Assembly: GCF_029258205.1 (NCBI RefSeq)
Contig: NZ_JARHZJ010000088.1
Coordinates: 1-64,000, forward strand
Length of the DNA: 64,000 nucleotides
Direction of reading: 5' to 3'
From: Clostridium sp.
GTDB taxonomy: Bacteria; Bacillota; Clostridia; Clostridiales; Clostridiaceae
Shown one piece after another: positions 27,894 through 39,176 of this stretch (within the stretch, counting starts at the first letter, position 1; every line of letters begins with the position of its first letter). Made by a program: the position numbers and the translations under genes. The notes beneath the pieces are model-generated. The model was not told where the DNA came from. It saw only the letters and a list, made by a program, of their open reading frames with translations, and did no database searches.

Positions 27894-28943
27894 GTGAATA
27901 GAAAAGAAACTAGAAAAGTTAAAGTTGGAAACATATATGTTGGAGGAGATTTTAGAGTTTCCGTTCAATCTATGACCAATACAGATACAAAAGATGTAGA
28001 AGCTACGGTTAAACAAATAAAAGAGCTTCAAGAAGCTGGATGTGATATTGTTAGATGTGCAGTTTTAGATATAGATGCAGCTTGTGCTATAAAAGATATA
28101 GTGGCAAAAATAAATATACCACTAGTTGCAGATATTCATTTTGATTATAGATTAGCTTTAAAAGCAATAGAAAATGGAGTTTCTGCAATAAGAATAAATC
28201 CAGGAAATATTGGATCAAGAGAAAAGGTAGAGGCTGTAGTAAAGGCTTGTAAAGAAAAAAATATTCCTATAAGAATAGGGGTTAATTCAGGATCATTATC
28301 AAAAGAGCTTTTAGCAAAATACGGAAAGCCTACCCCAGATGCTCTAGTTGAAAGTGCACTAGAACATGTTAAAATATTAGAAGATTTAGATTTTCATGAT
28401 ATAGTAATTTCAATGAAATCATCAAATGTTGAAACTATGATAGAAAGTTATAGAATAGCTTCACAAAAAACAAATTATCCACTTCACTTAGGGGTTACTG
28501 AGGCTGGTACTCCTTGGAGAGGAACAATAAAATCTGCTATAGGAATAGGAACTTTACTTGCAGAAGGAATTGGTGATACTATAAGAGTTTCTTTAACAGG
28601 AGATCCTGTTGAAGAGATAAAAGTAGGTAAAGAAATTCTTAAAAACTTTGGATATGTAAAAGAAGGAGTAGAGTTTATATCATGTCCTACATGTGGAAGA
28701 ACTCAAATAGACTTAATAAACATAGCTAAAGAAGTAGAGGAAAGACTAAGTTCTTGCAAGAAAAATATAAAGGTTGCAGTAATGGGTTGTGTTGTAAATG
28801 GACCAGGAGAAGCAAGAGAAGCAGATATTGGAATAGCTGGAGGTAAAGGTGAAGGTCTTATATTTAGAAAAGGTGAAATAATTAAAAAAGTAAAAGAAGA
28901 AGACTTGGTTGAAGAGCTTATAAAGATAATAGAAACAATATAG
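27894..28943 (+). CDS. ispG: (E)-4-hydroxy-3-methylbut-2-enyl-diphosphate synthase
   Basis: 349 aa from GTG at 27894, after TTGGAGGAATT. [4Fe-4S] enzyme of the MEP pathway. TIM barrel begins [17 protein letters not shown]; the C-terminal cluster Cys residues are in [10 protein letters not shown] and [11 protein letters not shown]. An in-frame TTG five codons upstream overlaps the ribosome site and is not the start. In B. subtilis proS occupies this position between rseP and polC. Confidence 0.97.
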   Translation: MNRKETRKVKVGNIYVGGDFRVSVQSMTNTDTKDVEATVKQIKELQEAGCDIVRCAVLDIDAACAIKDIVAKINIPLVADIHFDYRLALKAIENGVSAIRINPGNIGSREKVEAVVKACKEKNIPIRIGVNSGSLSKELLAKYGKPTPDALVESALEHVKILEDLDFHDIVISMKSSNVETMIESYRIASQKTNYPLHLGVTEAGTPWRGTIKSAIGIGTLLAEGIGDTIRVSLTGDPVEEIKVGKEILKNFGYVKEGVEFISCPTCGRTQIDLINIAKEVEERLSSCKKNIKVAVMGCVVNGPGEAREADIGIAGGKGEGLIFRKGEIIKKVKEEDLVEELIKIIETI

Positions 28944-28946
28944 TTT

Positions 28947-28972
28947 AAAGGAGGGATTAATATCCCTTCTTT
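28947..28972 (+). terminator. Weak terminator-like hairpin between ispG and polC
   Basis: AAAGGAGGGAT pairs with ATCCCTTCTTT (11 pairs including G:T) around TAAT. The tail has no proper T-tract, so read-through into polC is likely. Confidence 0.4.
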
Positions 28973-29021
28973 ATGTCGTATAGGGATAAATTAAAATAAA
29001 ATTCAAAGGGAGGCTTAGATT

Positions 29022-32000
29022 TTGAGTAACGAGTTTGTTAAACAGATTAACAGATCTATAAAATCAGATGATAATCTTAATGATTTAGAGTTTGAAATAA
29101 CTAAGTTTCAATTGTTGAAAAGGAGTAATACTTTAAGAACTATAATAAAAAGTAAAGATCAATTGTCAGAAGAACAAAAGAAAATAATTAAGAATTACAT
29201 AAAGAAAGCTATAGGTTTTGAAATAAATATAGAAATTATGTACTATATAGATATTTCTGATATAACTTTAAAACAGGTAGTAGATCAGCATTGGAATCAT
29301 GTTTGCGAAAAAATTATAGTGAAGCATCCTGTTTTAAAAGAAGTTTTACTTAATTCTTCTATAGTAATTGAAGAAGAAAAAATAATTATAAAAAATGGTT
29401 CTGAATTTTTATGTACTTTTGTCAATAGAAAACATATAGATAGAGATATTAAGGGATATATAAAATCATTCTTTGGAATAAATTCTTTGGTAGAAGTTAA
29501 ATATGATGAAAGTTTAGCTAATAAGAATTATAATGATGAAAAAATAAATGAAAATAAAGAAATTGCTAAAAAAGCTATAGAAACTATGAAAGCTAAAGCT
29601 TCTCAAGAAAAGTCTGTTAAAAAAGAAAATAATGACAATAAACATAAATCAAAGGGCGGGAATAAAGGCAATTATGAGAAGAAAACTTATAAAGATGAGC
29701 CAAGGAATGAAAATACTGTACTGGGAAGAAATATTCAAGGAGATACTATAGATATAAGTAGTATAGATATGGGATCTGGAATTGTTTCTATTTCAGGAGA
29801 TGTGTTTAAAACTGATATTTTTGAAACTAAGACAGGTAGAATAATACTTACATTCTTTATAACTGACTATACAAGTTCTATAGCTGTTAAATGCTTCTTA
29901 AGAGATAAAGATAAAGAACATGTTTTAGAAAATGTGAAAAAAGGTCTTTATTGTAAGGTTAGAGGAGAAGCTACTATGGATCCTTATGCTAAGGAAGTTG
30001 TAATAATGGCTAGAGATATAAATAAGCTTACAAAAATAGAGCGTATGGATACAGCAGAGGAAAAAAGAGTAGAACTTCATATGCATACAACTATGAGCTC
30101 AATGGATGCCGTAACTGCTGCAAGTAAAATTGTTGAGAGAGCAGCAAAGTTTGGACATAAGGCTGTAGCTATAACAGACCATGGTGTTGTTCAGGCCTTT
30201 CCAGATGCTCAAATAGCTGCTAAAAAGAATAATATAAAAGTTATTTATGGAGTAGAGGGATATTTAGCGGATAATGGAACTCCTATAGTTATTAATGGAA
30301 ATAATGAATCTTTTGATGATGAATATGTAGTTTTTGATATAGAAACAACAGGGTTTTCAAGCAAAAATGATAAGATTATAGAAATTGGTGCTGTTAAGTT
30401 AAAGGGTGGAGAAATAGTGGATTCCTTTAGTGCTTTTGTTGATCCAAAGGTAAATATTCCATATAAGATTACAGAACTTACAAGCATAACTCAAAATATG
30501 GTTAATGGACAGCCTACTATAGATGAGGTGCTTCCTAAGTTTATGGATTTTGTAGGAGAATCTGTATTGGTAGCACACAACGCTTCATTTGACGTTGGTT
30601 TTATAAAAAAGAACTTAGCCGATATGGGAAAAACTTTAAAGAATCCTGTAATGGATACTGTACCTTTAGCTAGATATCTTTATCCAGATTTAAAAAAGGT
30701 TAAGTTAAATATAGTTGCTAAACATTTAGGGATTAGTCTTGAAAATCATCATAGAGCTGTTGATGATGCAAAGGCTACTGCCGAAATATTAAAGTTTTCT
30801 TTCAAAAAGATGAAAGAAGAAATGGATATTCATGATGTTAAGACTTTAAATGAGAAGTATCTATCAAATATAGATATAAAAAAACTTCCACTACATCACA
30901 TAATAATATTGGCTAAAAATCAAATTGGAATTAAGAATTTATATAAATTAGTTTCTATGGCTCATTTAGATTACTTTGCTAGAAGACCACGACTTCCTAA
31001 AAGTATAATAACTGAGTATAGAGAAGGATTAATAATTGGGTCAGCTTGTGAAGCAGGACAATTATATAAGGCAGTTTTAGAAGGAAAGACAGATGCGGAA
31101 TTAAAAGAAATAGCATCTTTTTATGACTACTTAGAAATTCAACCAATACAAAATAATGAATTCCTTATACGAAAAGGAAATGTAAAAGATGAAGAAGAAC
31201 TTAGAGAGTTGAATAGAAAAATATATGATTTAGGAAAGGAAATGGATAAACCGGTAGTAGCAACATGTGATTGTCATTTCTTAGATCCTAATGATGAAGT
31301 GTTTAGAAGAATAATAATGGCTGGTCAAGGATATGGAGATGCAGATAATCAACCACCTTTATATTTTAGAACTACTAATGAAATGATGAAAGAGTTTGAA
31401 TATTTAGGGGAAGAAGCTTGTAAAGAAGTTGTAGTAGAAAATACTCAGAAGATAGCTAATATGGTTGATATTGTAAAACCTATACCAGATGAAACGTTTC
31501 CTCCTAAGATAGAGGGGGCTGAGGAAGATATAAGAAATATGACTATGAATAAGGTTCATAGTATATATGGAGAAAATCTTCCAGAAGTTGTTCAAAAAAG
31601 ATTGGATAAAGAACTTAATTCTATAATAAATAATGGATATGCAGTACTTTATCTTATAGCGCAAAAATTGGTTGCTAAATCTTTAGAAGATGGCTACCTA
31701 GTTGGTTCAAGGGGGTCTGTTGGTTCATCTTTCGTTGCAACAATGTCAGATATAACAGAGGTTAATGGATTACCTCCTCATTATGTTTGTCCAAATTGTA
31801 AGAAATCAGAATTTTTCTTGGATGGTTCTATAAGTTCAGGAGCAGATTTACCAAATAAAAATTGTCCTGATTGTGGAGCTGAGTATATTAAGGATGGTCA
31901 TGATATTCCTTTCGAAACATTCTTAGGCTTTGAAGGGGATAAAGAGCCAGATATAGACCTCAATTTCTCAGGAGAATATCAAGCTGTTGTACATAAGTAC

Positions 32001-33371
32001 ACAGAGGTTCTTTTTGGAAAAGGGTATGTATTTAAAGCTGGAACTATAGGTACAGTAGCTGAAAAAACAGCATATGGTTTTGTTAAAAAATATCTTCAAG
32101 AAAGAGGATTAGTTGTATCTCAAGCAGAAATAGAAAGACTTACTATTGGATGTACAGGAATAAAAAGAACTAGTGGACAGCATCCAGGGGGAATCATGGT
32201 TGTTCCGAGTGACAATGAAATATATAATTTTTGTCCAATACAACATCCAGCTGATGATGTTAGCACAGATATTATAACCACTCACTTTGATTACCATTCA
32301 ATAAGTGGTAGACTTCTTAAGCTTGATATACTTGGACACGACGATCCTACCGTTCTTAGAATGCTTCAAGACTTAACTGGATTAGATCCTAAGACAATAC
32401 CTTTAAATGATCCTAAGGTTATAAGTTTATTCACATCACCAGAGGCGTTGGGGGTAACTAAAGAAGAATTAGGATGTGAGGTTGGTAGTTATGGACTTCC
32501 TGAGTTCGGTACTAAATTCGTTAGGCAGATGCTTGTGGACACTCAACCTAAGAGTTTTGCAGACCTTGTGAGAATATCTGGACTTTCACATGGTACTGAT
32601 GTTTGGCTTAATAATGCTCAGTACTTTATTAAAGAAGGTTATACTACATTAAAAGACTGTATAGCAACAAGAGACGATATTATGGTTTATCTTATGTATA
32701 AAGATCTTCCTCCTAAGACCGCATTCACTATAATGGAAAAAGTAAGAAAGGGAAAAGGTCTTAGTGAAGAGGATGAAGCTTTAATGAGAGAAAAAGAGGT
32801 GCCGGATTGGTACATTGAATCTTGTAAAAGAATAAAATACATGTTCCCTAAAGGCCATGCTGTTGCATATGTTATGATGGCAGTTAGAATAGCATATTAT
32901 AAAGTTTATTATCCAGAAGCTTACTATACAACATATTTTACAGTAAGAGCTGATGATTTTGATGCTGACTTGATTTGTAAGGGTGAAGAAGCAATAAAGG
33001 CAAAAATGGAAGAATTAAATTCTATGGGAAATAATATATCAGTAAAAGAAAAGGGGCTTTTAACAATTTTAGAAATTTCTTATGAAATGTATAAAAGAGG
33101 ATTAAATTTCTTGAAAGTTGATTTATATAAATCAGAAGCAACTAAATTTAAGATAGAAGAAGATGGTATAAGACCTCCATTAAATGCTCTTCAAGGAGTT
33201 GGAGATAATGCAGCAAAAAGTATAGTTGAATGTAGAATAAACGGAGAATTTATTTCAAAGGAAGATTTAAGACTTAGATCTAAAGTTTCAAAGACTGTAA
33301 TAGAAACTTTAGATAATCATGGATGCTTAGAAGGAATGCAAGAAAGTAACCAACTTAGTTTGTTTGGCTAA
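29022..33371 (+). CDS. polC: DNA polymerase III alpha subunit, PolC type
   Basis: 1449 aa from TTG at 29022, after AAGGGAGGC. Main replicative polymerase of low-GC Gram-positives. N-terminal domain, OB-fold (about 240-330), PHP domain ([10 protein letters not shown] near 353), an inserted DEDDh proofreading exonuclease (VFDIETTG near 440, [20 protein letters not shown]), then the polymerase with a zinc site ([14 protein letters not shown]) and the active-site stretch [14 protein letters not shown]. The C-terminus ends [10 protein letters not shown], a probable beta-clamp-binding tail (QLSLF). Confidence 0.98.
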   Translation: MSNEFVKQINRSIKSDDNLNDLEFEITKFQLLKRSNTLRTIIKSKDQLSEEQKKIIKNYIKKAIGFEINIEIMYYIDISDITLKQVVDQHWNHVCEKIIVKHPVLKEVLLNSSIVIEEEKIIIKNGSEFLCTFVNRKHIDRDIKGYIKSFFGINSLVEVKYDESLANKNYNDEKINENKEIAKKAIETMKAKASQEKSVKKENNDNKHKSKGGNKGNYEKKTYKDEPRNENTVLGRNIQGDTIDISSIDMGSGIVSISGDVFKTDIFETKTGRIILTFFITDYTSSIAVKCFLRDKDKEHVLENVKKGLYCKVRGEATMDPYAKEVVIMARDINKLTKIERMDTAEEKRVELHMHTTMSSMDAVTAASKIVERAAKFGHKAVAITDHGVVQAFPDAQIAAKKNNIKVIYGVEGYLADNGTPIVINGNNESFDDEYVVFDIETTGFSSKNDKIIEIGAVKLKGGEIVDSFSAFVDPKVNIPYKITELTSITQNMVNGQPTIDEVLPKFMDFVGESVLVAHNASFDVGFIKKNLADMGKTLKNPVMDTVPLARYLYPDLKKVKLNIVAKHLGISLENHHRAVDDAKATAEILKFSFKKMKEEMDIHDVKTLNEKYLSNIDIKKLPLHHIIILAKNQIGIKNLYKLVSMAHLDYFARRPRLPKSIITEYREGLIIGSACEAGQLYKAVLEGKTDAELKEIASFYDYLEIQPIQNNEFLIRKGNVKDEEELRELNRKIYDLGKEMDKPVVATCDCHFLDPNDEVFRRIIMAGQGYGDADNQPPLYFRTTNEMMKEFEYLGEEACKEVVVENTQKIANMVDIVKPIPDETFPPKIEGAEEDIRNMTMNKVHSIYGENLPEVVQKRLDKELNSIINNGYAVLYLIAQKLVAKSLEDGYLVGSRGSVGSSFVATMSDITEVNGLPPHYVCPNCKKSEFFLDGSISSGADLPNKNCPDCGAEYIKDGHDIPFETFLGFEGDKEPDIDLNFSGEYQAVVHKYTEVLFGKGYVFKAGTIGTVAEKTAYGFVKKYLQERGLVVSQAEIERLTIGCTGIKRTSGQHPGGIMVVPSDNEIYNFCPIQHPADDVSTDIITTHFDYHSISGRLLKLDILGHDDPTVLRMLQDLTGLDPKTIPLNDPKVISLFTSPEALGVTKEELGCEVGSYGLPEFGTKFVRQMLVDTQPKSFADLVRISGLSHGTDVWLNNAQYFIKEGYTTLKDCIATRDDIMVYLMYKDLPPKTAFTIMEKVRKGKGLSEEDEALMREKEVPDWYIESCKRIKYMFPKGHAVAYVMMAVRIAYYKVYYPEAYYTTYFTVRADDFDADLICKGEEAIKAKMEELNSMGNNISVKEKGLLTILEISYEMYKRGLNFLKVDLYKSEATKFKIEEDGIRPPLNALQGVGDNAAKSIVECRINGEFISKEDLRLRSKVSKTVIETLDNHGCLEGMQESNQLSLFG

Positions 33372-33384
33372 TTTTAAAAATTTC

Positions 33385-33413
33385 TTGTAATATAAAATAT
33401 ACTATGTTACTAT
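33385..33413 (+). promoter_or_regulatory. Candidate promoter of the rimP-nusA-infB operon
   Basis: TTGTAA (33385-33390), 17 bases, TACTAT (33408-33413), just after polC. It would produce a leader of about 185 bases containing the terminator and hairpins listed next. Confidence 0.5.
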
Positions 33414-33450
33414 ATAAGTAGAAGTTTTTTACTAATAGTTTGAGGTAAAG

Positions 33451-33573
33451 GAGTGGGACAGAAAAGCCCGCTCTTTCTATTTGTAACGCAACTTAGAATA
33501 AAGTTGCGTTTTTGCATACCTATTATTATATAAATTAATAGGTATTTACTTTATTGGGTACAATAAAGTAAAT
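33451..33573 (+). promoter_or_regulatory. Four-hairpin leader of the rimP-nusA operon
   Basis: In order: GAGTGGG/CCCGCTC (33451-33473); a 10-pair terminator-type stem (33485-33510); ATACCTAT/ATAGGTAT (33516-33523 with 33538-33545); and TTTACTTTATTG/CAATAAAGTAAA (33545-33572, 12 perfect pairs, loop GGTA). Stems three and four share base 33545. Such dense structure before a gene for a termination factor suggests attenuation; B. subtilis nusA is known to be autoregulated through a leader terminator. Confidence 0.7.
33485..33513 (+). terminator. Intrinsic terminator inside the rimP leader
   Basis: AACGCAACTT (33485-33494) pairs with AAGTTGCGTT (33501-33510), loop AGAATA, five T at 33509-33513. 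It could end polC transcripts or attenuate the rimP operon, since a candidate promoter lies upstream. Confidence 0.82.
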
Positions 33574-33603
33574 ATTTAAAACTTAATAAGGGAGGGAAGT
33601 ATA

Positions 33604-34068
33604 ATGAAAAAAGAACAACTTGTAGCTGATCTTGAAGCACTTTGTGCTCCTATAGTTAAAGAAAAGGGATATGATTTATATCATATTGAATATGTAAAAG
33701 AAAATAATGAATATTATTTAAGATTATATATAGAAAATCCAGAGGAAAGAATTTCTCTAAGAGATTGTGAAATTGTAAGTAGAGCATTAAGTGATATGCT
33801 TGATATAGAAGATCCAATAAAAGATGCTTACTTCTTAGAAGTTTCATCACCAGGATTAAATAGAAAGTTATATACTGATAAGCATTTTAATAGATTTATA
33901 GGAAAAGAAGTTTTTGTTGGATTTAAGAGTTCTTTAAGCGGAAGAAAAAATGTAAAAGGAATTCTTAAAGATGTACAAGAAAATGAAATAATAGTTGAAT
34001 GTGAAGGAAATGAAATAAAAGTTCCTAAAGATAAAATTAAGACAGCTAACCTTGAAGGGGAGATATAA
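33604..34068 (+). CDS. rimP: Ribosome maturation factor RimP
   Basis: 154 aa. Needed for 30S assembly. The conserved DLYHIEYVKENNEYYLRLYI, LEVSSPGLNRKL and C-terminal Sm-like barrel (about 90-154) are present. Ribosome site GGGAGGG. First gene of rimP-nusA-ylxR-ylxQ-infB-rbfA, conserved in Firmicutes. Confidence 0.97.
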   Translation: MKKEQLVADLEALCAPIVKEKGYDLYHIEYVKENNEYYLRLYIENPEERISLRDCEIVSRALSDMLDIEDPIKDAYFLEVSSPGLNRKLYTDKHFNRFIGKEVFVGFKSSLSGRKNVKGILKDVQENEIIVECEGNEIKVPKDKIKTANLEGEI

Positions 34069-34086
34069 TTTAAGGAGGGTTTAAAA

Positions 34087-35187
34087 ATGAATGAAGAATT
34101 TCTAGGGGCATTATCTGAAATAGTAAAAGAGAAAGGAATTTCAGTAGAGGCTTTATTAGAAACTATAGATGATGCTATAATAGCAGCTTATAAGAAAAAT
34201 TTTTCTAATTCAGGAACGACTGCACAAAATGTAAAGGTAAAACGTGATGAAAAATCAGGAGAAATCCATGTTTATGCTCAAAAAGTTGTTGTTGAAGAAG
34301 TTTATGATGATGTAACAGAAATAAGTTTAGAAGATGCAAAGGATATTAGTGCTATTTATCAATTAGATGACATAGTAGAAATAGAAGTAACACCTAAAAA
34401 CTTTGGAAGAGTTGCAGCACAACTTGCTAAACAGATGGTTATCCAAAGAATAAAAGAATCTGAGAGAAATGTAATTTACTCAGAATTTGTAGAAAAAGAA
34501 TTTGACATATTACCTGGTACAGTAATAAGAAAAGATAAAGGTAATGTATTTGTAGACTTAGGAAAAATAGAAGGTGTTTTAGGACCAAATGAACAAATGC
34601 CTACAGAAAAATATAACTTCAATGAAAAATTACAATTATATGTAGTTGAAGTTAAGAAAACATCTAAAGGGGCTTCAGTTTTATGTTCAAGAACACATCC
34701 AGGTTTAGTTAAAAGATTATTTGAATTAGAAGTTCCAGAAATATATGAAGGAATAGTTGAAATAAAAAGCATAGCTAGAGAAGCTGGATCAAGAACTAAA
34801 ATAGCTGTTTATTCAAATGATGAATCAGTAGATGCTATGGGAGCTTGTGTTGGACCTAAGGGTGTTAGAGTTCAAAATATAGTTAATGAACTAAAAAATG
34901 AAAAAATTGATATAATAAAATGGAGTAATACTCCATCTGAGTATATAGAAAATGCTTTAAGTCCAGCTAAGGTTATAAGCGTAGAAGCTGATGAAGAAAC
35001 TAAATCAGCTAAGGTTATAGTTGATGATAGTCAATTATCATTGGCTATAGGTAAAGAAGGACAAAACGTTAGATTAGCAGCTAAATTAACTGGTTGGAAA
35101 ATAGATATAAAGAGCAAATCTAAAGCAGAAGAATTATTACAAGAAGAAAATATTGTTGTTGAAGAAGATACTATAATAGAAGAATAA
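34087..35187 (+). CDS. nusA: Transcription termination/antitermination factor NusA
   Basis: 366 aa. N-terminal RNA-polymerase-binding domain (1-125), S1 domain (about 135-200, GTVIRKDKGNVFVDLG), KH1 (VDAMGACVGPKGVRVQNI) and KH2 (LAIGKEGQNVRLAAKLTGWK). The C-terminal acidic repeats of E. coli NusA are absent, as usual in Firmicutes. Ribosome site AAGGAGGG. Likely influences the terminator in its own leader. Confidence 0.98.
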   Translation: MNEEFLGALSEIVKEKGISVEALLETIDDAIIAAYKKNFSNSGTTAQNVKVKRDEKSGEIHVYAQKVVVEEVYDDVTEISLEDAKDISAIYQLDDIVEIEVTPKNFGRVAAQLAKQMVIQRIKESERNVIYSEFVEKEFDILPGTVIRKDKGNVFVDLGKIEGVLGPNEQMPTEKYNFNEKLQLYVVEVKKTSKGASVLCSRTHPGLVKRLFELEVPEIYEGIVEIKSIAREAGSRTKIAVYSNDESVDAMGACVGPKGVRVQNIVNELKNEKIDIIKWSNTPSEYIENALSPAKVISVEADEETKSAKVIVDDSQLSLAIGKEGQNVRLAAKLTGWKIDIKSKSKAEELLQEENIVVEEDTIIEE

Positions 35188-35214
35188 TAACTTCTAGACT
35201 TTGGAGGTGACAAG

Positions 35215-35481
35215 ATGAAACCTAAAAAAATTCCAATGAGAATGTGCAATGGTTGCATGGAAATGAAGCCTAAAAAAGAATTGATAAGAATAGTTAAAAA
35301 TGCTGAAGGTGAAGTTTCAGTAGATTTAACTGGTAAAAAATCAGGAAGAGGGGCTTATATTTGTAAAAGTGTTGAATGTTTAGAAAAAGCATTTAAAGCA
35401 AAAAGATTAAATAAAAATCTTCAATCTAACATTGGAGATGAAGTCTATGATAGATTGAGGGATGAGATAATAAATGGATAA
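35215..35481 (+). CDS. ylxR: YlxR family RNA-binding/regulatory protein
   Basis: 88 aa. MRMCNGCMEMKPKKELIRIV and the GRGAYIC motif define the YlxR (DUF448) fold, which resembles an RNA- or nucleic-acid-binding surface. In B. subtilis YlxR has been reported to bind nucleoid/RNase P components; its exact role is unsettled. Ribosome site TTTGGAGGTGA. It overlaps the next gene by eight bases. Confidence 0.94.
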   Translation: MKPKKIPMRMCNGCMEMKPKKELIRIVKNAEGEVSVDLTGKKSGRGAYICKSVECLEKAFKAKRLNKNLQSNIGDEVYDRLRDEIING

Positions 35482-35776
35482 ATTTCTTAATTTTTTAGGA
35501 CTTACAAAAAGAGCTGGTAAACTTTTGGAGGGTTATAATAAATGTGAAGAGGAAATGAAAAGAAGTAAGATCTACTTATTTATTTTCTCAAATAGCATTT
35601 CAAATCGTTCAAAAGATAAATTCGTTAAGTACTGTAAACAGTATGATATACCATACATAGATGATTTTTCAAAGGAAGAATTAGGATATAGTATAGGTAG
35701 ATACGAAATAAATATATTAGGAGTAACTGATGAGAATATGGCAGAAAAACTTTTGTCATATTCTAATAATAATTAG
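35474..35776 (+). CDS. ylxQ: L7Ae-family ribosomal protein YlxQ
   Basis: 100 aa, L7Ae/L30e/Gadd45 fold ([20 protein letters not shown]). Members bind kink-turn RNA. It starts inside ylxR, so translation is coupled. Located between ylxR and infB as in other Firmicutes; whether it is a stable ribosomal protein in clostridia is not known. Confidence 0.92.
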   Translation: MDKFLNFLGLTKRAGKLLEGYNKCEEEMKRSKIYLFIFSNSISNRSKDKFVKYCKQYDIPYIDDFSKEELGYSIGRYEINILGVTDENMAEKLLSYSNNN

Positions 35777-35805
35777 TTCATCTAAAAATTTTCGGAGGTG
35801 AATAT

Positions 35806-37845
35806 ATGTCAAAAATAAGAGTTTATGAATTGGCAAAAGAGTTAAGAGTTCCAAGTAAAGTTCTTATAAACGTATTAATGGATGAGTTTGGCGTTGAGGT
35901 TAAAAACCATATGAGCGTTATAGAAGATGAAGATGCTGCATTAATAAAAGAGCTTTTAGCAGGAAGTGAAACAAACAGTGAATTGGTTGCTGAATATGAA
36001 GCTGAATTAGCTGAAGAAGTTAATAATGTTGCTAAGAAGAAAAAGAAAAAGAAAAAAAGTAGCGAAGATGATGCTTTAGAACAAGGTGTTGAAGTTATAG
36101 AAATTGGAAAAACTATAACAGTTAAAGAATTAGCTGAGAAATTAAATAAACCAGTTAATGATGTTATAAAAACTCTTATCTTCACAGGAGTAATGGCTGC
36201 TATAAACCAAGAAATAGATTTTGAAACAGCTGAAAAAGTTGCTGAAAAGTACGAGGTTGCAGTTTATGAAAAAGAAGAAGAGAATACTTTAGAAGAGTTC
36301 GAAGAAGATACTGATGTAGAAGAAGAAAATCTAGCTAAGAGACCACCTATCATAACAGTAATGGGTCACGTTGATCATGGTAAAACTTCATTACTTGACG
36401 CTATAAGAAAATCAAAGGTAACAAGTACAGAAGCAGGTGGAATAACTCAACATATAGGTGCTTATACTGTTGAAGTAAACGGAGAAACTTTAACATTCTT
36501 AGATACACCAGGGCATGAAGCTTTCACAGCAATGAGAGCTAGAGGAGCTCAAATAACAGACGTAGTTATTTTAGTTGTTGCAGCTGATGATGGAATAATG
36601 CCACAAACAGTAGAAGCTATAAATCACTGTAAGGCAGCTAACGTTCCAATGATAGTTGCGATAAACAAAATGGATAGAGAAGGTGCTAATCCAGATAGAG
36701 TTAAACAAGAATTAACTGAGCATGGGTTAGTTGTTGAAGACTGGGGTGGAGATATCATAGCAGTACCAGTTTCAGCTAAAAATAGAGAAAACATAGATAC
36801 TCTATTAGAAATGGTTCTTTTAACTTCAGAAATGCAAGAATTAAAAGCAGATGCTGGAAGAAAAGCAAAAGGAACAGTTGTAGAGGCTAAATTAGATAAA
36901 GGTAGAGGTTCTGTAGCAACATTACTAGTTCAAAATGGTACTTTACACATGGGAGATTCAATTATAGTTGGTAGCACTTACGGAAGAATAAGAGCTATGT
37001 TTGATGACTCAGGTAAGAAGATAAAATCAGCTGGTCCATCAATTCCAGTTGAGGTTTTAGGTCTTTCAGAAGTACCAGCTGCTGGAGATAGATTCACAGT
37101 TGTTAAAGATGAGAAGACAGCTAGAAATATGGCTGAAGCTAGAAAAGAAAAAATAAGACAGGAAAGTTTCGCAACTTCACATAGGGTTTCATTGGAAGAT
37201 TTATATAGCCAAATTAAAGAAGGTTCAGTCAAAGAACTTTCAGTTATAGTTAAAGCAGATGTTCAAGGTTCTGTTGAAGCTATAAAAGCATCATTAGAAA
37301 AATTATCAACTGATGATGTAAAGGTAAGAGTTATACATGGAGCTGTTGGTGCTATATCAGAAACAGATATAACATTAGCTGCTGCATCTAACGCTATAGT
37401 AATAGGATTTAATGTTAGACCAGATAACAATGCTGTAGTAGCTTCAGAAAGAGATGGAGTTGAAGTTAAAACATACAGAGTAATATACGACGCTATAGAA
37501 GATATTAAGTCAGCCATGATTGGTATGTTAGATCCTGAATATAAAGAAGTTATATTAGGTACCGCTGAAATAAGAGCTACTTATAAAATTTCTAATGTTG
37601 GAACAATTGCTGGAGGATATGTATTAACTGGTAAATTAGTTAGAAATGCAGATGTAAGAGTTATAAGAGAAGGTATTGTAATATTTGAATCTAAGTTAGC
37701 ATCATTAAAGAGATTTAAAGATGATGTAAAAGAAGTAAATGCTGGATATGAGTGTGGATTTAGTGTAGAAAAGTTCAATGATATTAAAGAAGGCGATATA
37801 ATAGAAGCATATACTATGGAAGCTATTCAAAGAAAAGAACTTTAA
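35806..37845 (+). CDS. infB: Translation initiation factor IF-2
   Basis: 679 aa. Delivers initiator tRNA to the ribosome. Short N-terminal region with a KKKKKKK run near residue 80 and a second IF2N domain (about 100-150). G domain: G1 GHVDHGKTS at 187-195, [25 protein letters not shown]. Domains II to IV follow to the C-terminus. The N-terminal extension is short compared with enterobacterial IF2. Ribosome site CGGAGGTGA. Confidence 0.98.
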   Translation: MSKIRVYELAKELRVPSKVLINVLMDEFGVEVKNHMSVIEDEDAALIKELLAGSETNSELVAEYEAELAEEVNNVAKKKKKKKKSSEDDALEQGVEVIEIGKTITVKELAEKLNKPVNDVIKTLIFTGVMAAINQEIDFETAEKVAEKYEVAVYEKEEENTLEEFEEDTDVEEENLAKRPPIITVMGHVDHGKTSLLDAIRKSKVTSTEAGGITQHIGAYTVEVNGETLTFLDTPGHEAFTAMRARGAQITDVVILVVAADDGIMPQTVEAINHCKAANVPMIVAINKMDREGANPDRVKQELTEHGLVVEDWGGDIIAVPVSAKNRENIDTLLEMVLLTSEMQELKADAGRKAKGTVVEAKLDKGRGSVATLLVQNGTLHMGDSIIVGSTYGRIRAMFDDSGKKIKSAGPSIPVEVLGLSEVPAAGDRFTVVKDEKTARNMAEARKEKIRQESFATSHRVSLEDLYSQIKEGSVKELSVIVKADVQGSVEAIKASLEKLSTDDVKVRVIHGAVGAISETDITLAAASNAIVIGFNVRPDNNAVVASERDGVEVKTYRVIYDAIEDIKSAMIGMLDPEYKEVILGTAEIRATYKISNVGTIAGGYVLTGKLVRNADVRVIREGIVIFESKLASLKRFKDDVKEVNAGYECGFSVEKFNDIKEGDIIEAYTMEAIQRKEL

Positions 37846-37866
37846 TTTTATAAAGAGGTGATTTAC

Positions 37867-38217
37867 ATGACTAACTTCAGAGGTAAAAGAATAAATGAAG
37901 AAGTAAAAAAAGAAGTAAGTGATATAATAAGAAATCAAATAAAAGATCCTAGACTAACAGCAATGGTGAGTGTAACTCAAGTTGAAGTTACTAAAGATTT
38001 AAGATATGCTAAAGTTTTTGTTAGTCTATTCGCTAAAAGTGATGAAGAAAAAGAGGAAAGTTTAAAAGCTCTAAAAAGTTCAGCTGGCTTTATAAGAAAA
38101 GAAGTTGGAAATAGAGTTAAGCTAAGAAGTACTCCTGAAATATTATTTGAAGAAGATAATTCTATAGATAATGCAATGTATATTGAATCATTGCTAAACA
38201 AAATCAAGGAGAAATAA
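37867..38217 (+). CDS. rbfA: Ribosome-binding factor A
   Basis: 116 aa. Cold-related 30S maturation factor with a KH-like fold; RGKRINEEVKKEVSDIIR at the start and VSVTQVEVTKDLRYAKVFVS. ATG at 37867, six bases after AAAGAGGTGA; an in-frame GTG at 37858 lies inside that ribosome site. nrnA begins three bases after the stop. Confidence 0.96.
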   Translation: MTNFRGKRINEEVKKEVSDIIRNQIKDPRLTAMVSVTQVEVTKDLRYAKVFVSLFAKSDEEKEESLKALKSSAGFIRKEVGNRVKLRSTPEILFEEDNSIDNAMYIESLLNKIKEK

Positions 38218-38219
38218 AA

Positions 38220-39173
38220 ATGAGATTTCATGATGTAATATCAATTATAAATAAAAGTAAGAAAATTGGTATAACATATCATGTATCTCCAGATGGTGAT
38301 GCCTTAGGTAGTGTTTTAGCACTACTTCAAGGCATTAGAATTTATGGTAAAGAAGCTTATGTTATCTCTAAAGACTTAGTCTCAGATAACCTAAGCTTTC
38401 TGCCTTATGTTGAGGAAATAACTGGAGAAGTTATAAAACCATCAGAAGATACTGATTGTGTTATAGTATTAGATTGTGGAAATATTGAAAGAATTTCTGC
38501 AGATTTAAGTGGATTCAAAGGAAATTTAGTTAATATTGATCATCATTTATCAAATGATAAGTATGGTGTTGTTAACTATGTAGATACAGAGGCTTCAGCA
38601 ACAGCTGAAATAATATTTATGTTGCTTAAGGAGTTGAAGATTGAAATTAATGAAAATATAGCTAAATGTTTATATACATCATTAATAACTGATACCGGTT
38701 CTTTTAGATATTCAAATTCTACTGAAAGAACTCATATAATAGCAGGAGAATTAGTTAATTATATAAAACATGATGAAATTCATAGAAATATATTTGATAA
38801 TAAACCTTTTGCTAAAATGAAACTAATGTCTTTAGTTTTAGGAGATATGGAACTAGTTTGCAATAACAAAATAGTTCTTATGAGAATTACTAAAAATATG
38901 ATAGATTCTATTGGTGAAGAAGTTCAAAATAGTTCGGATGTTGTATCATTAGGAAATCAAATAAAAGGTGTAGAAGGATGCATACTTCTTAAAGAGGTAG
39001 ATGAAGGAGTAAAAGTTAGTTTTAGATCTAAAGATACATTAGATGTTAGAAAGATTGCAGAAAACTTTGGTGGCGGAGGTCATACAAAAGCTGCAGGAGC
39101 ATTCATTAAAAATGTAAGTATAGATGAAGCTAAAAATAATATATTAGAAATACTTGCAAAAGAGATGGTGTAA
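38220..39173 (+). CDS. nrnA: DHH-family oligoribonuclease/pAp phosphatase NrnA
   Basis: 317 aa. Degrades nanoRNAs and dephosphorylates pAp. Metal motifs HVSPDGDALGS, VLDCGN and NIDHHLSND (DHH near residue 107) and the C-terminal DHHA1 motif GGGGHTKAAG. Located between rbfA and truB as in B. subtilis. Ribosome site AAGGAGAAA inside the rbfA end. Confidence 0.95.
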   Translation: MRFHDVISIINKSKKIGITYHVSPDGDALGSVLALLQGIRIYGKEAYVISKDLVSDNLSFLPYVEEITGEVIKPSEDTDCVIVLDCGNIERISADLSGFKGNLVNIDHHLSNDKYGVVNYVDTEASATAEIIFMLLKELKIEINENIAKCLYTSLITDTGSFRYSNSTERTHIIAGELVNYIKHDEIHRNIFDNKPFAKMKLMSLVLGDMELVCNNKIVLMRITKNMIDSIGEEVQNSSDVVSLGNQIKGVEGCILLKEVDEGVKVSFRSKDTLDVRKIAENFGGGGHTKAAGAFIKNVSIDEAKNNILEILAKEMV

Positions 39174-39176
39174 TAT

